Below, one piece after another: positions 38,939-50,300 of a DNA stretch of 64,000 nt. Source of the stretch: Leptolyngbya sp. FACHB-261. GTDB lineage: Bacteria; Cyanobacteriota; Cyanobacteriia; FACHB-261. The notes below the pieces were generated by a model that had not been told where the DNA came from, made no database searches, and saw only the letters and a list, made by a program, of their open reading frames with translations. The stretch spans positions 310,001 through 374,000 of the forward strand of contig NZ_JACJPL010000027.1 in assembly GCF_014696065.1 (NCBI RefSeq), in the 5' to 3' direction. The translations under genes were made by a program, and so were the position numbers. Numbering within the stretch: position 1 is the stretch's first letter; each line of letters begins with the position of its first letter.

Positions 38939-39001
38939 AAATCAGGCGCATAGCCTAGGCAGGTCCCAAACATACCCAGTCAGCGCAAGCTGAGGTGTCG
39001 C

Positions 39002-39025
39002 GTAGATGCTCGTCTTAAGAGATGC
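39002..39025. promoter_or_regulatory. 24-nt upstream repeat, copy D
   Basis: Same 24 bases as copies B and C, 87 bp from copy C. Confidence 0.5.
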
Positions 39026-39465
39026 AAAGGTTTTGATGAGACTACTTAGCCTGTAATCCCAGTAGCCTTTGGAAACCGCTTTATGGGCGAATCCTGGCAC
39101 TTGAATCTAAGGGATGTCTACCTCAGCTCAGTATCTTCATCTAAAAATTATACTGAGGACCTACCTAGCTGAAGCTCAAGTACCGAGGTTCGGTTGGTGA
39201 AGCAGCTCCACAGAACGCATCAAGCGCTTTAAAGGAATCCAGCGCATCACATAAGCTTGGCTACTTTGTCAGTAAAGCTTTTATAGAGCTTCCGTTTATA
39301 ACAGAGAAATCCTGAAGATGGTCATGCAATAGCAATTGACGCAATAGCACTTGGCGACGCTACAAGCCCATGTCTTAACTTCTATAGACGTTGAGGCATA
39401 TGGGATTTTAGCAGGTTTAATGGGCTAAGTTCAACACTTTTATACCGATTCCCTAAACGAGAGTA

Positions 39466-39528
39466 ACAAATCAGAACCCCTCCCAACCTCTCCTTGGCAA
39501 GGAGAGGTTGGGAGGGGTTCTGATTTGT
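39466..39528. repeat. 63-bp perfect palindrome, interspersed repeat family
   Basis: Left arm 39466-39496 (ACAAATCAGAACCCCTCCCA through CTCTCCTTG) and right arm 39498-39528 are exact complements over 31 bp around a single G. The arms share AATCAGAACCCC and GGAGAGGTTGGGAGG-type sequence with the elements at 8129-8280. The upstream flanks also match (GATTCCCTAAACGAGAG here, ATTCTCTAGATGAGAG there), so the mobile or repeated unit may be longer than the palindrome. Confidence 0.8.
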
Positions 39529-39551
39529 AGCAGTTAAAAAGTGAGTTGGTA

Positions 39552-40049
39552 TTAGTTGAAGCTTGTGCAATGACGGTCGTACAAATAGCCTAAGCCTGGC
39601 AGAGGAATACTCTGCAACGCGACACAAGCTTGATTAACACTGCGCCCAGGGGCCATGTTGCTATTTGACCAAAAGTAGCCTGTCCCATTGGCTTGAAACA
39701 GACCATGAATTTGTTCACTGCCATTGATCGGGGCTTGGTCTCTAATAAAGAGAAACGTCTCACTTGGAATATAAGCTCTAGTCCAAGTAGCATTGCAGGA
39801 TTTCGAATATGTTTTCTCAATAATGATTTGTTGAGGCTGCCAGGAATCTTGCCAACGATAAACGGTCGTGATGACCTGCTCCACAAAGCTCCCATCGGCA
39901 TCACAGCCGTACTCTACTGGATTTTTATCCTTGCAACTAGCCCCCTGACAACGGCTTTCGGCGGCTGAGGTTTTCTGTATCCAGCCAAAGCTAAAGCTAA
40001 GGCTCAATGTGGCAATTAACCCAATGGAGCACTGCTTTACAAGTCCCAT
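39552..40049 (-). CDS. Secreted DUF2690-type protein
   Basis: A 165-residue protein with a signal peptide (GLIATLSLSFSFGWIQKTSA) and a domain with cysteines in CQGASCKDKNPVEYGCDADG and YSKSCNATWTRAYIP, the pattern of the DUF2690 family of small secreted disulfide proteins. Function is unknown. It starts 21 bp after the fabZ stop on the same strand and may be the last gene of the long biosynthetic transcript, though its type does not suggest a part in lipid synthesis. Confidence 0.75.
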   Translation of the reverse strand: MGLVKQCSIGLIATLSLSFSFGWIQKTSAAESRCQGASCKDKNPVEYGCDADGSFVEQVITTVYRWQDSWQPQQIIIEKTYSKSCNATWTRAYIPSETFLFIRDQAPINGSEQIHGLFQANGTGYFWSNSNMAPGRSVNQACVALQSIPLPGLGYLYDRHCTSFN

Positions 40050-40070
40050 TTTTCCTCATCTGTTTTTTGG

Positions 40071-40604
40071 TTAGCCCACCAACATAGAAAAAGTCAGTTC
40101 GCCTTCAGTTACTAGCTTGCCATCCACTTCAGCCCGTGCTTGCATTTTGCCGAAGCGGCGCTGCTTGACACACAATAGTTCTACGGTCATTACTAACTGA
40201 TCGCCAGGCACCACTTGGCGACGGAAGCGAACTTTATCGATGCCCGCAAATAGAAATAGCCCTTCTTGGGAGTCTAACATCTGCGTTAGGACCACGCCAC
40301 CAACCTGAGCCATAGCTTCCACAATTAGCACTCCCGGCATAATCGGTTGCCCTGGAAAATGACCCTGAAATTGAGGTTCATTGAAGGTGATATTCTTCAA
40401 ACCAACTGCTCGTTTACCTGGTACATATTCGAGAATTCGGTCGACTAAAAGAAAGGGATAGCGATGGGGTAATAGCTTTTGAAGATCTTGAATGCTAAAA
40501 GTGGACGGGGGTGCTTGTAAAGCAGCAGATTCAGACGAATGATCCTCAATCTCGGTCGTAGGAGAACTAACTGAGTTGGTATCAAGCAAGGTTGATTTTG
40601 ACAC
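40071..40604 (-). CDS. fabZ: 3-hydroxyacyl-[ACP] dehydratase FabZ
   Basis: Dehydrates 3-hydroxyacyl-ACP to trans-2-enoyl-ACP in fatty acid elongation. After a variable 35-residue N-terminus comes the hot-dog domain with [20 protein letters not shown] (catalytic His) and [20 protein letters not shown] (catalytic Glu). The start is GTG at 40604. In many cyanobacteria fabZ sits with lpxC and lpxA; here it follows fabF in a secondary-metabolite locus. It could be the cell's only copy that happens to lie here or a dedicated paralogue. Confidence 0.93.
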   Translation of the reverse strand: MSKSTLLDTNSVSSPTTEIEDHSSESAALQAPPSTFSIQDLQKLLPHRYPFLLVDRILEYVPGKRAVGLKNITFNEPQFQGHFPGQPIMPGVLIVEAMAQVGGVVLTQMLDSQEGLFLFAGIDKVRFRRQVVPGDQLVMTVELLCVKQRRFGKMQARAEVDGKLVTEGELTFSMLVG

Positions 40605-40698
40605 GGTTCAATTCGCCTCTTTTAATCCTGAGTTTGTGATTCAGAGTTTTTGATTTTGATTGAAATACTGCTAAGGAGCGCTCAGAAGAGGTCCACAG

Positions 40699-41949
40699 CT
40701 AGCCCTCAAATTTTCTGAACGCGAGAGTAACGTTGTGACCACCAAAGCCAAAAGAATTGGATAGAGCAACTTCCACCTGTTGGCTACGGCTATGGTGAGG
40801 CACATAATCCAGGTCACAACCTGCATCAGGGTTGTCCAAATTGATAGTTGGAGGGACCGTATCCTTAACGACAGCCATTACAGTTGCAATTGCCTCGATT
40901 CCCCCGGAGCCGCCCAAAAGATGACCAGTCATCGATTTAGTAGAACTAATAGCGACTTGTGAAGCATGCTGCCCCAAAGCTAGCTTGATCGCTGAGGTTT
41001 CTGTGATGTCATTAGCGGGGGTACTCGTACCATGAGCATTGATATAGCTGACCTGGTTAGGAAACAGACCTGCGTCTTTGAGTGCTAATTCCATCGCAGT
41101 AGCAGCGCCTCTACCACCAGGAGTAGGCGCAGTCATATGGTACGCATCACAAGTCATGCCATAGCCAACAATTTCGGCATAAATGTGAGCTCCACGGTTC
41201 AAAGCATGCTCTAGCTCCTCCAAAATCAGAATGCCAGCCCCCTCTCCCATCACAAAACCATCTCGGTCTCGATCAAAGGGACGAGAGGCACGAGTTGGCT
41301 GATCATTGCGAGTTGATAATGCTTTAGCAGCTGCAAATCCAGCCATAGACAAGGGAGTAACTGCCGCTTCCGTACCTCCACAAATCATGATTTGAGCCGC
41401 ACCTCGCTGAATTAAACGCAGGGCTTCTCCCACGGCATTCGAGCCGGCAGCACAAGCTGTTACTGTACAGAAATTTGGTCCTTTTGCTCCGGTGTGAATA
41501 GCGGTTAACCCCGCAGCCATATTAGCGATCATCATCGGAATCATAAAAGGGCTGCAACGGTCAGGACCACGCGTGAGGTAAATTTCTTGCTGGTCTTCTA
41601 AAACCTTGATACCACCGACACCACTACCAATAACAATCCCGACTTGGTGAGCATTGAGATCATTAATCTCGATACCAGCATCTGCAATCGCTTGTTTGCT
41701 AGCGCAAACCCCAAATTGAGCGAAGCGGTCCATGCGCTTTGCATCTTTGCGATTCAAGTAATCGCAGGGGTCGAAGTTCTTCACTTCTCCTGCAATCTGA
41801 CAGGCGATCCGCGAGTCCTCAAATAAGGTGATGGGTCCAATACCACTCTGCCCCTGAACCAGGCCCTTCCAATATTCTGAGACCGTGTTTCCCAGGGGAG
41901 TAATTGCTCCCAGACCGGTGACGACCACTCGCTTTAGTTCAGGGGCCAT
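40699..41949 (-). CDS. fabF: 3-oxoacyl-[ACP] synthase II (FabF type)
   Basis: Condenses malonyl-ACP with a growing acyl-ACP. From the ATG at 41949 (416 residues), KRVVVTGLGAITPLGN opens the thiolase fold. The active-site cysteine is in TVTACAAGSNAVGEAL, the histidines in INAHGTSTPANDITE and KSMTGHLLGGSGGIEA. The frame extends to 42000 but that part overlaps the preceding gene and is not needed. It lies four bases after the methyltransferase stop, so it is tightly coupled to the biosynthetic operon. It may supply or lengthen the acyl chain used by the pathway, or be the general FabF. Confidence 0.93.
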   Translation of the reverse strand: MAPELKRVVVTGLGAITPLGNTVSEYWKGLVQGQSGIGPITLFEDSRIACQIAGEVKNFDPCDYLNRKDAKRMDRFAQFGVCASKQAIADAGIEINDLNAHQVGIVIGSGVGGIKVLEDQQEIYLTRGPDRCSPFMIPMMIANMAAGLTAIHTGAKGPNFCTVTACAAGSNAVGEALRLIQRGAAQIMICGGTEAAVTPLSMAGFAAAKALSTRNDQPTRASRPFDRDRDGFVMGEGAGILILEELEHALNRGAHIYAEIVGYGMTCDAYHMTAPTPGGRGAATAMELALKDAGLFPNQVSYINAHGTSTPANDITETSAIKLALGQHASQVAISSTKSMTGHLLGGSGGIEAIATVMAVVKDTVPPTINLDNPDAGCDLDYVPHHSRSQQVEVALSNSFGFGGHNVTLAFRKFEG

Positions 41950-41953
41950 TCGT

Positions 41954-42970
41954 TTAAACTCCAGTTTTACGGAACATGATGGCCATCTCCGTTCGAGCAC
42001 TCAGCCAATAACCGAAGATGGCGTAGAACAGGAATCTGTAGGAGGTCAGAGCTCTCCAAAAATTGACAGGTTCAAAAATAACGTCAAGCGTCCCATCCGA
42101 AAGGCATTGGTATTCGTTCCAGGCACGGCTATTCAGGCCAAACCAGAGCGTATCGTGATAGGGCCGATCGAAGAAATCTACAGGCTCCCAGCTCTGACTA
42201 CGGCCTAGGGACTCGATAGCTTCACGAGTGTAGACATGCAGGTGGTAGGGAACATGGATCGAGTTGTAATAATCAGAGATATTAGCCTGATTTAGATCGA
42301 TATTTTCTGCATTGGGTGTGCCGATCAAGATATAACCACCAGGAGCAAGAAGAGCATCTAGCTCAGCCAAGAGAGCACTGGGATTTTCGACATGCTCAAC
42401 CACATCCTGAAGCAGAATGTAATCGAACGGCCCTTCTTGGAGAGCAGCCGGATTGCCAAAACCTTCTGGCGAGGCATAAGGATCATAGCCGTGACAGTGA
42501 GCGAATCCGCTTTGCCTTAAATACTGCACAAACAAGCCGTTTGCACAGCCATAATCCAGGAGTGAATTGTCTTTAGAAAAACCGTGTTTTATGAGCTGTC
42601 GCTTTAAGTTCTGATAGCAAAGACGCAGTGGTGTTGTCAGGCCAGCCTGAGCAAATGGGTATTTAGCATAGTAATGGGGAAGATCGACAACATCCAGGCA
42701 ATGGATGACCGAGCAACTCGGGCAACGCCAAACATCGAAAGTCTGATCTTTAAAGGCTCTTATATTACAAGGAAATGTCACGAATTGAGATCTATCGCCT
42801 GGATCAACATGAGAATTACAAATGAGGCACTCGAGCCGTTGCTCAGGTTTCTCTAGGCTTTCAGTTAAAGATGAAGCAGAAGCAGTCAGAGAATCCAAGT
42901 TTTGACCGAGCTTCACCATGTCTATTTTTCTGACCATAATTAGAGATTGAAGAAGGCAACCAGCGTTCAC
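41954..42970 (-). CDS. SAM-dependent methyltransferase with N-terminal zinc-ribbon-like segment
   Basis: 338 residues. Near the N-terminus, CLICNSH and WRCPSCSV form a four-cysteine zinc ribbon. The Rossmann domain has LLDYGCANGLFVQYL (SAM loop), YILLQDVVEHVENPSALL and APGGYILIGTPNAENIDL. This arrangement is common among methyltransferases of sugar or polysaccharide clusters, which act on nucleotide sugars or glycosides. The GTG start at 42970 overlaps the glycosyltransferase stop (GTGA), so translation is coupled; an ATG at 42937 is an alternative. It may methylate the sugar or lipid headgroup. Confidence 0.8.
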   Translation of the reverse strand: MNAGCLLQSLIMVRKIDMVKLGQNLDSLTASASSLTESLEKPEQRLECLICNSHVDPGDRSQFVTFPCNIRAFKDQTFDVWRCPSCSVIHCLDVVDLPHYYAKYPFAQAGLTTPLRLCYQNLKRQLIKHGFSKDNSLLDYGCANGLFVQYLRQSGFAHCHGYDPYASPEGFGNPAALQEGPFDYILLQDVVEHVENPSALLAELDALLAPGGYILIGTPNAENIDLNQANISDYYNSIHVPYHLHVYTREAIESLGRSQSWEPVDFFDRPYHDTLWFGLNSRAWNEYQCLSDGTLDVIFEPVNFWRALTSYRFLFYAIFGYWLSARTEMAIMFRKTGV

Positions 42971-44220
42971 CGCCTGCTCAAACGGGCCAAGTTTTTGTCA
43001 TCCTTATTTATGCCTAATAAGCTTTGATAGTAGTTGCTCAGATTTTGACAGCCTTGCTCAAGAGAGAATTGTTTCGCACCTTGCTCAGCCCTCTGAAGAA
43101 TGTCTGTATTGTCACTAACCAAGGCCCTTTGAATACCAGTTGCCAAACCTTCAACATCATTAGGAGGAACCAGATAACCATTAACTCCGTCGAGGACATA
43201 CTCAGAAACAGCACCGCTATCAACAGTTACGATCGGGATACCAGATGCCATTGCCTCGACTACAGTACGCCCAAAGGTTTCATAGGGCGAGGGACTACAA
43301 AATACATCGCAGGAGGCCAAGACATTCGCCTTCGTATCACCAAGCAGAAAACCTGTAAAGTGGACATCAGCAACTGACTCAGCAAGACGTCTTAATTGGT
43401 TAACAACGTTGTCAGGTCCATCTCCTGCAATGATCAAAGAGTATCTGGGATCGCGACGCTTTAATTTGGCAAATGCCTGGATCAGCAAATCGACGCGCTT
43501 CTCAAATCCCAAACGCCCTAAAAATAGCAAAACCCGGTTATCTTTTTCCTCGGCACTTAACCAGGCCTTCAAATGCTCACGGTTTCGACGGCTCGGATGA
43601 TAGGTAGAAACGTCGATACCTAGGAATGGAATAGTCTGGACGTTGTCAATTCCTAACTCCTGACAGCTCTGGCTTGCAGATGCGCTCGCGCAGATTGTCG
43701 TGTCAATCTGTCGGTACAGATAACTAGCTACTTGAGAACTGCGAGCTAGGTTTCGCAACCACTGCCAGCCTGGATAAGCGGCTGAAAAATTGTAGAGATC
43801 CGTATGGTATTCAGCGATGTAGGGAATGTTGTGTTGTTTTGCGTAACGTCTGCCAGGTAGCTGCCAGGTTCCCAATAAGAAGTAGCGCTCGACATCTGTA
43901 ATCACAATTAAGTCTGGCTGATATTCAGCAAGTTTTTCTCTGATCTGGCGGGCTGCACGAAATCGAGGCACATGGGTCAACTTGTAGGGAGCCCACGGCT
44001 TCGAGGGATAACGTTCAATAATCAGCTTTCCATCTAAATCTGACTTCGCCAATGATGAACCTGAGGCGTTTTGCCAATCAGGAGCAAATACAACTACACG
44101 GTAGTTTTCTTGTTTAGCAAACCATTGAGCGCGTTCCCAATTAAAATGCGAAACACCACTCACATCTGGAGGAAAGCCTGTTACCAGAAAAGCTAGGGTG
44201 TAGGTTTTAGGAGATCCCAT
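42967..44220 (-). CDS. GT4-family glycosyltransferase
   Basis: A retaining glycosyltransferase of GT-B fold. From the ATG at 44220 (417 residues) the acceptor domain opens LAFLVTGFPPDVSGVSHFNW, and the donor domain contains FLGRLGFEKRVDLLIQAFAK, SLIIAGDGPDNVV and SPYETFGRTVVEAMASG, which has the E-x7-E motif. Two histidine-containing segments (AEYHTDLYNFSA) fit the family. In this locus the likely acceptor is the lipid alcohol released by the PKS, as in heterocyst glycolipid assembly by HglT; this is inference. It lies 97 bp after the PKS stop. Confidence 0.88.
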   Translation of the reverse strand: MGSPKTYTLAFLVTGFPPDVSGVSHFNWERAQWFAKQENYRVVVFAPDWQNASGSSLAKSDLDGKLIIERYPSKPWAPYKLTHVPRFRAARQIREKLAEYQPDLIVITDVERYFLLGTWQLPGRRYAKQHNIPYIAEYHTDLYNFSAAYPGWQWLRNLARSSQVASYLYRQIDTTICASASASQSCQELGIDNVQTIPFLGIDVSTYHPSRRNREHLKAWLSAEEKDNRVLLFLGRLGFEKRVDLLIQAFAKLKRRDPRYSLIIAGDGPDNVVNQLRRLAESVADVHFTGFLLGDTKANVLASCDVFCSPSPYETFGRTVVEAMASGIPIVTVDSGAVSEYVLDGVNGYLVPPNDVEGLATGIQRALVSDNTDILQRAEQGAKQFSLEQGCQNLSNYYQSLLGINKDDKNLARLSRR

Positions 44221-44317
44221 TGAGTTTAACCCTGCTAACAACTCAAATCAAACAACTCAAAGCAATCAGAAATCTGTAGGATGCCGAGCCATTAACTGAC
44301 GTTCAGGCAACTGACCG

Positions 44318-47300
44318 TTACGCTCGCACTAGCGGAGCTTCCAAGAATCCACTGCGAACCAAGTACGAGAAGTAGGTCTTTAGTAACTTGGCGTCGACCC
44401 GAGGACAGCTGACCGAACTACCGACAAGTTGAGCTACAGTTTGCTGGCAGTTTAACTTTACTCTTCGCTGTCCTAGCCCTGCAAAAGTGAGCTGTTCATC
44501 AGACCACCGACGTAGGAAGAAAGGCAAGAGACCGCTGAGGGCATTATCGCCGGAACCCAAGGTTTTACTCAGTTCTATTTCCCAGTCTTCATAATCAATT
44601 TCTCGAATCGGATAGCCCAGCTCATTAATCCACCCGGTCACCTCAGCCCAGCTAGAGAAATTAGGATTATTCAAGTGAAAGGACTTGCCCAACGACTCCT
44701 GCTGCTGCGATAGCTGGACAATAGCTCGGCTGACGTAGTCTACGGGAACTAGAGTAATACCGCAGTTCATGTTGGGCATGCTGCCCATCTGAATGCAGCC
44801 CTTCAGGAAGCGACAGGTGAAGTCATCGGTGTTCCAGAGCCCAGTTTGGCTGTCTCCAGCAATCAGGGGTGGTCTGTAGATTGCAACTGGTAATCCTCGC
44901 TCACGAGCAACAGTCACCAACTTCTCTGCTACCCACTTCGTCTGGGTGTAACCCAGGTCTATACCGTCCGTGTGCAAAATCGGCTCTGATTCTAAAACTT
45001 CCCTGCCGTAATAAGCAGAAGAATCAAAAACAGCGTCGGTCGACACATAGTGGAGCGGCTTAACTTTAGACTGGCAAGCCAACCTGAGGATTTCCTGGGT
45101 GCCCAAAACGTTGGTGGGCTTCAAGGTCGAGTAGGGGTACACAAAATTCAAAACTGCCCCGTTGTGATAAATCACATCGATCTTGTGGGCTAGCTCGTCA
45201 AACTGTTCTGTTGAAAGACCTAGTCGAGGTTTCGCTAAATCACCAACAACCGGAATAATTCTAAACCGGTGCTGACTTTGCCATAGGCCATAAGAACTTA
45301 GATTCTTCTGGATTTTTTGCATGCCTGCGCCAGCATCAGCAGCCCGCACCAGACAGTAAACCTCTGCCTTGGTCTGCTCAAGCAGCCCGTTCAGCAAAAA
45401 GGCCCCTAAAAAGCCAGTTGCGCCCGTCAACAAAATCGAATTGACTTTTGTTGGTATGGCTTGGGCAGATTCAGGGCGAATGGCAGCCTCTAGAACAGCT
45501 TCGTCATGGAGATTCAGAACCTGGGTAACTACCTCTATTGGGGTAATATCTGGCGCAAATTGCTTTAACAGCAGAGCAGTCAGGGCGGCAATGCTAGATG
45601 CTTGCATGAACTCAGAGATAGGCAATTCTGCCCCTAACTGAGTGCGAATTAAGCTCACTAACTCAACAGCCATGAGCGAATCCATGCCCAGGTCAAACAG
45701 ACTTTGCTGCGGGTCTGGTAATTGGGCGAGCTTCAGAACTTTAGCAGCTTCAGTTTGCAAATGCGTTGTGAGCAAGGCTTGCCGTTCTTGTGCGGGAACT
45801 GCTTCCAACCGTTGCAGCATTTCCGACCGTGGCGCTGCCTCTGATGTCGTTGCAATGGCCTTGTGGGTCTGTCCCTCGACCTGTTCTAGCAGTGATCGTT
45901 TGCCTCTGGCTTCGTAGAGCCCTTTGAACAAACTCCAATCAACATTCGCCACCGTTGCCTGGGCACAGCCGGCTCCCAGCAAGTAGCCCAAAGCGGCAGT
46001 GGCTTGTTCTGGTTGCAAGGCTTCGACCCCCATGCGGGTCAACCAGACTTGGAATTCTTCCAGGGCCATGCCACCGCCCGCCCAAGGTCCCCAATTGACA
46101 CTCAGCGCGGGCAAACCAAGGCTGTGGCGATAGTGGGCTAAGCCATCGAGAAAATAGTTTGCCGCTGCATAATGCGCTTGTCCCTTCGAACCCCACACCG
46201 ACGAGATCGAGGAGAAACTCACGAAGAAGTCTAGCTTCAGGCCTTGCGTCAGTTGATGCAGGAGCCAGGTCCCAACCACCTTGGGACGAAGTACCGCATT
46301 AAGGGTATCAGGAGCCATGTCTTTGAGCGCTTCGTAGCCAGGCACACCTGCTGCGTGGACAATGCCTCGCAAGGGCGACATTGAGGTCTGAATCGTCTCC
46401 AGAAGCTTGACCATGTCCCCCTCGCTGGCGACATCAGCCTGAGCGACCAGTACCCTGGCTCCAGCCTTTTCTAACTGGCTTAAGGTGGCTTGCACTTCAG
46501 CAGAAGCACCACGACGGCTAGTGAGCACTAATTGCCGTGCCCCCTGCGCCACCATCCACTGCGCCACCTTGAGTCCCAAAGCACCCAAGCCACCAGTAAC
46601 GAGGTAGCTGCCCTCGGCGCTAAAGGTTACCCCCGTTGAATTTGGCAGTTGCTTGCGTACCAGGCGGGCGACATAGCGCTGTCCAGCTCTGAATGCTAAG
46701 TGGTCTTCTCCTTGAGCATGAGTGAGTTCAGTTAAGAGATGGGCTGCCTCACTCGTAGTGACTCCGCCTGTGATTTGATTATCAGTCGTTTGAGGAATAG
46801 AAGGCGCTAAATCAACCATGCCGCCCCAGAATTCTGGGTGTTCTAGCGCAACAACTTTACCCAGGCCCCAGAGCGGCGATTGAGCCACATCGGGACGGGA
46901 GGAACCAACCGTTACCACCCCTCGCGTCACAAACCACAGGCGAGGTTGAGCAATTTGACTAAACCGCGTTTCATTAGGCCGCTTGGCTAGAGCTTGCAGT
47001 AAACGCAGAGCACTACCCACTCCCAGAGCCTGAGCCTGTTCCAGAGTAGAGACGCTCAATTCAGCTGCCGCGTCTAGGCTCCACAGGTGAATCACGCCCT
47101 GCAAAGGCAGGTCAAGAGTTGCTAAATCTTCCTGGAATAGACGTTCAAAATCAGTTTTATCGGCCGCTTGAGCATCGACCAAAATGCAAGAGTGCCCTTG
47201 TGCTTTCAGAAGCTCAGAGAGAGCCTGACCAACACCGCCTTTGTCAGCCAAGAGCAGCCAACTACCCGGTTGAACCGCACCATTCTCTGACGCGTTTTTT

Positions 47301-50300
47301 AGCTGGCTTGGCTTAGCTTGCCACTCGATTTCATAAAGCCAATCTTTGAGAGCCTCTTTAACAGATGCTGTGGTTAGTTGCTGCTGATTTTGCTTTATCA
47401 GAAGTTCTAGCAATTTGGGCAGCGCTTTTAACTCAAGCTCTGAAAGTTCTCCCGTTGTTTCTAGCTGCTGGGCTAACTGCTGAGTATCCCCCTGCTTGAT
47501 CAGGTTCATAATCGGCGTTTGAATGCCAGAATCTTGACCTGAATTTTGGGTCGTAGGCGAGGTTGTGGCCTGACCGTTTTCAGCAAACTCCACCCAGTAG
47601 CGCTGTCGCTGGAACGGATAGGTCGGCAGTTGTAAGCGACGCCGGGGGGCATCTTGGTCAAGACTGGCCCAATCAACAGCCGCACCCCGCACATACAGAG
47701 CCCCCAAGCTCTGAAGCATTTGCTGCCAGTCGGCTTGCCCAGGGTACAAACTGGGTAGCCACACACCCACCCCATCTGGCAAACAGTAACGCCCCATGCC
47801 CAACAAGGTTGGCCTAGGCCCGATTTCTACAAAGATTTCGTATTTCTGCTGCTGCAAGGCTTGCATGCTGTCTGCAAATCTGACCGGCGAGCGCACGTGG
47901 TCGCACCAATATTCCGGCGTTGTAATTTCAGCTGTAGCCAATGCCCCAGTGACATTAGAAATTAGTTTGGTGCGCGGCGCAGCATAGACCACACTGGCAG
48001 CTACTTGCTTAAAAGCAGACAGCATGGGTTCCATCAAAGGCGAGTGAAATGCATGGGAAACCTGCAATTTCTTCGCTTTGATTCCTTCTGCTTTCAGCGC
48101 GGAAAGTACAGCCTGAACGGCCTCACTTTGACCCGAAATCACTACGCTTTGAGGGCCATTGATCGCTGCAATTGAAACTGCCTGAGCCTCAGATAGCTGA
48201 GCAGTTACCGCTTGAATTGCTGCGGTAACTTGAGCTTCACTAGCGAACACCGCCACCATTTCGCCACCGGCAGGCAGGGCTTGCATCAAACGCCCCCGTT
48301 CGGCAATCAATTTCAAGCCATCTTCCAGGCTGAAGACCCCAGCCACACAGGCAGCCACATATTCACCGACGCTATGGCCCATGACAATCGTGGGTTCAAT
48401 GCCCCAGGATTTCCAGAGCTGAAAGAGCGCATATTCCAGGGCAAATAGGGCGGGTTGCGTATAAGCGGTTTCGCCTAGGAGACCCGGAGTTGAGAGGGAG
48501 CCGTTCTTTGCCGATGCTTGTGTGTCAGTTCCTTCTGGATACAGAACTGCGAGCAAGGGCTTTTGCAGATAAGGCCGCAGAATTGCGTCGCAACGGTCGA
48601 GAGCCTGACGGAAAACCGGTTGGGTTTCGTAAAGCTGGTGTCCCATGCCCACAAACTGTGAACCCTGACCGGTAAATAGAAAGGCTATTTTGGAGCGCTT
48701 TTTGTTATTGGCCTGACCGGTCACGAGCCCACCAGGTTCACGTCCAGCCGCAAAAGCCTCAAGCTGTTCCCGAAGTTGGACACCCGATTCAGCCACAACC
48801 GCCAGGCGATGATCGAACTGGGCGCGGGTTGTGTTGGCCGTGAAGCAAATATCCGCCAGGGATGCTTCTGGATGAGCGGCGCAGAAGTCAGCGTATCGCT
48901 GAGCCAATTCCTTCAGCGCATTCTCGGTCTTGGCAGAGAGCATTAGCAGGTGATAGGGGCGGTCTTCAGGCGCTAGCTCAGGTGCAACTTCAGGCGCTTC
49001 TTCTAGGATGGCGTGGCAGTTGGTGCCGCCAAAGCCAAAGGCGCTGATTCCAGCTAAACGCTGCGCCTCTCCAACGGACCAAGGCTGACGCTGGCTGGGA
49101 ATCTCAAAGGTCGTACCGTCTAGAGAAATCAGGGAGTTGAGTTGCTTCAGATGCAGGTGGGGTGGGATTTCCTGGTGTTGCAGCGCAAGCACAACCTTGA
49201 TTAAGCCAGCCATGCCAGAGGCCGCTTCCAGGTGACCAATATTGGTTTTGACCGAACCCAACCAACAAGGTTGATCGGGCTTGCGATCCTGCATCAACAC
49301 CGCTTTGAGCGACTTGACTTCGATCGGATCGCCCAGCGAGGTGCCCGTGCCGTGGGCCTCGATGTAACTGATCTGATCTGGGGTGACACCAGCATTTTGC
49401 AGAGCTTGGCGAACCACGGCCTGTTGGGAAGGGCCATTGGGAGCCGTCAGCCCGTTACTCAAGCCATCTTGGTTGACTGCTGTACCTTTGACAACAGCCA
49501 GAACATTGTCTTTGTCTTTGAGGGCATCCGAGAGACGCTTGAGAACAACCACGCCGCAGCCTTCCCCGCGAACGTAGCCGTCTGCACTGGCATCGAAGGT
49601 CTTGCAGCGACCATCAGAGGCCATCATGTGCGCGTGCGAGTAGGTGATCGTGGGCTCTGGTGACAGCATCAAACTGACCCCACCCACTAGGCATAAGCTT
49701 GATTCACCGCTCTGCAAACTCTGGCAGGCATAATGCAATGCCACTAAAGACGACGAGCAGGCGGTTTCAATCACCACACTCGGCCCACGCAGATTCAGGA
49801 TGTAGGACAGGCGATTGGCCGCAATGCAGAGCGTGTTGCCGGTGCCATCGTAGGCATTGACCAGATTTAGGTCTTGGGTGAGCAATCGGCAATAGTCGTA
49901 GTTGCCAATTGCCATAAAGACACCTGCTGGAGTGCCCGCTATTTTGTCTGGGGCCAGACCAGCATTCTCCAGAGCTTCCCAGGCGACTTCTAGAACCAGT
50001 CTTTGCTGAGGATCCATGCGCTCTACTTCCCGGGGAGAAATCCCGAAAAAGCTGGGCTCAAACTGATCGACCCGCTCTATAAAGCCGCCCCAACGGGTGC
50101 TCATTTTGCCCGGTGTTCCGGGTGCCGGGTCATAATAGGCGTCAATATCCCATCGCTCTTTTGGCACCTCTGTGATCGCATCTACACCGTCGCGTAAGAG
50201 TTGCCAGAAGGACTCTGGATCTTTAGCACCGGGAAAACGACAACCAAGGCCGATAACTGCGATAGGTTCCACGTCCAAGCCTCTAACGGTAACTACTTCT

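Larger units (their letters stand above)
38774..39551. other. Upstream region of SBBP paralogue 3
   Basis: 778 bp without a gene. It contains repeat copies C and D, the region homologous to that upstream of paralogue 2, and near its far end a 63-bp perfect palindrome (39466-39528). The remaining sequence shows no recognisable element. Confidence 0.6.
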
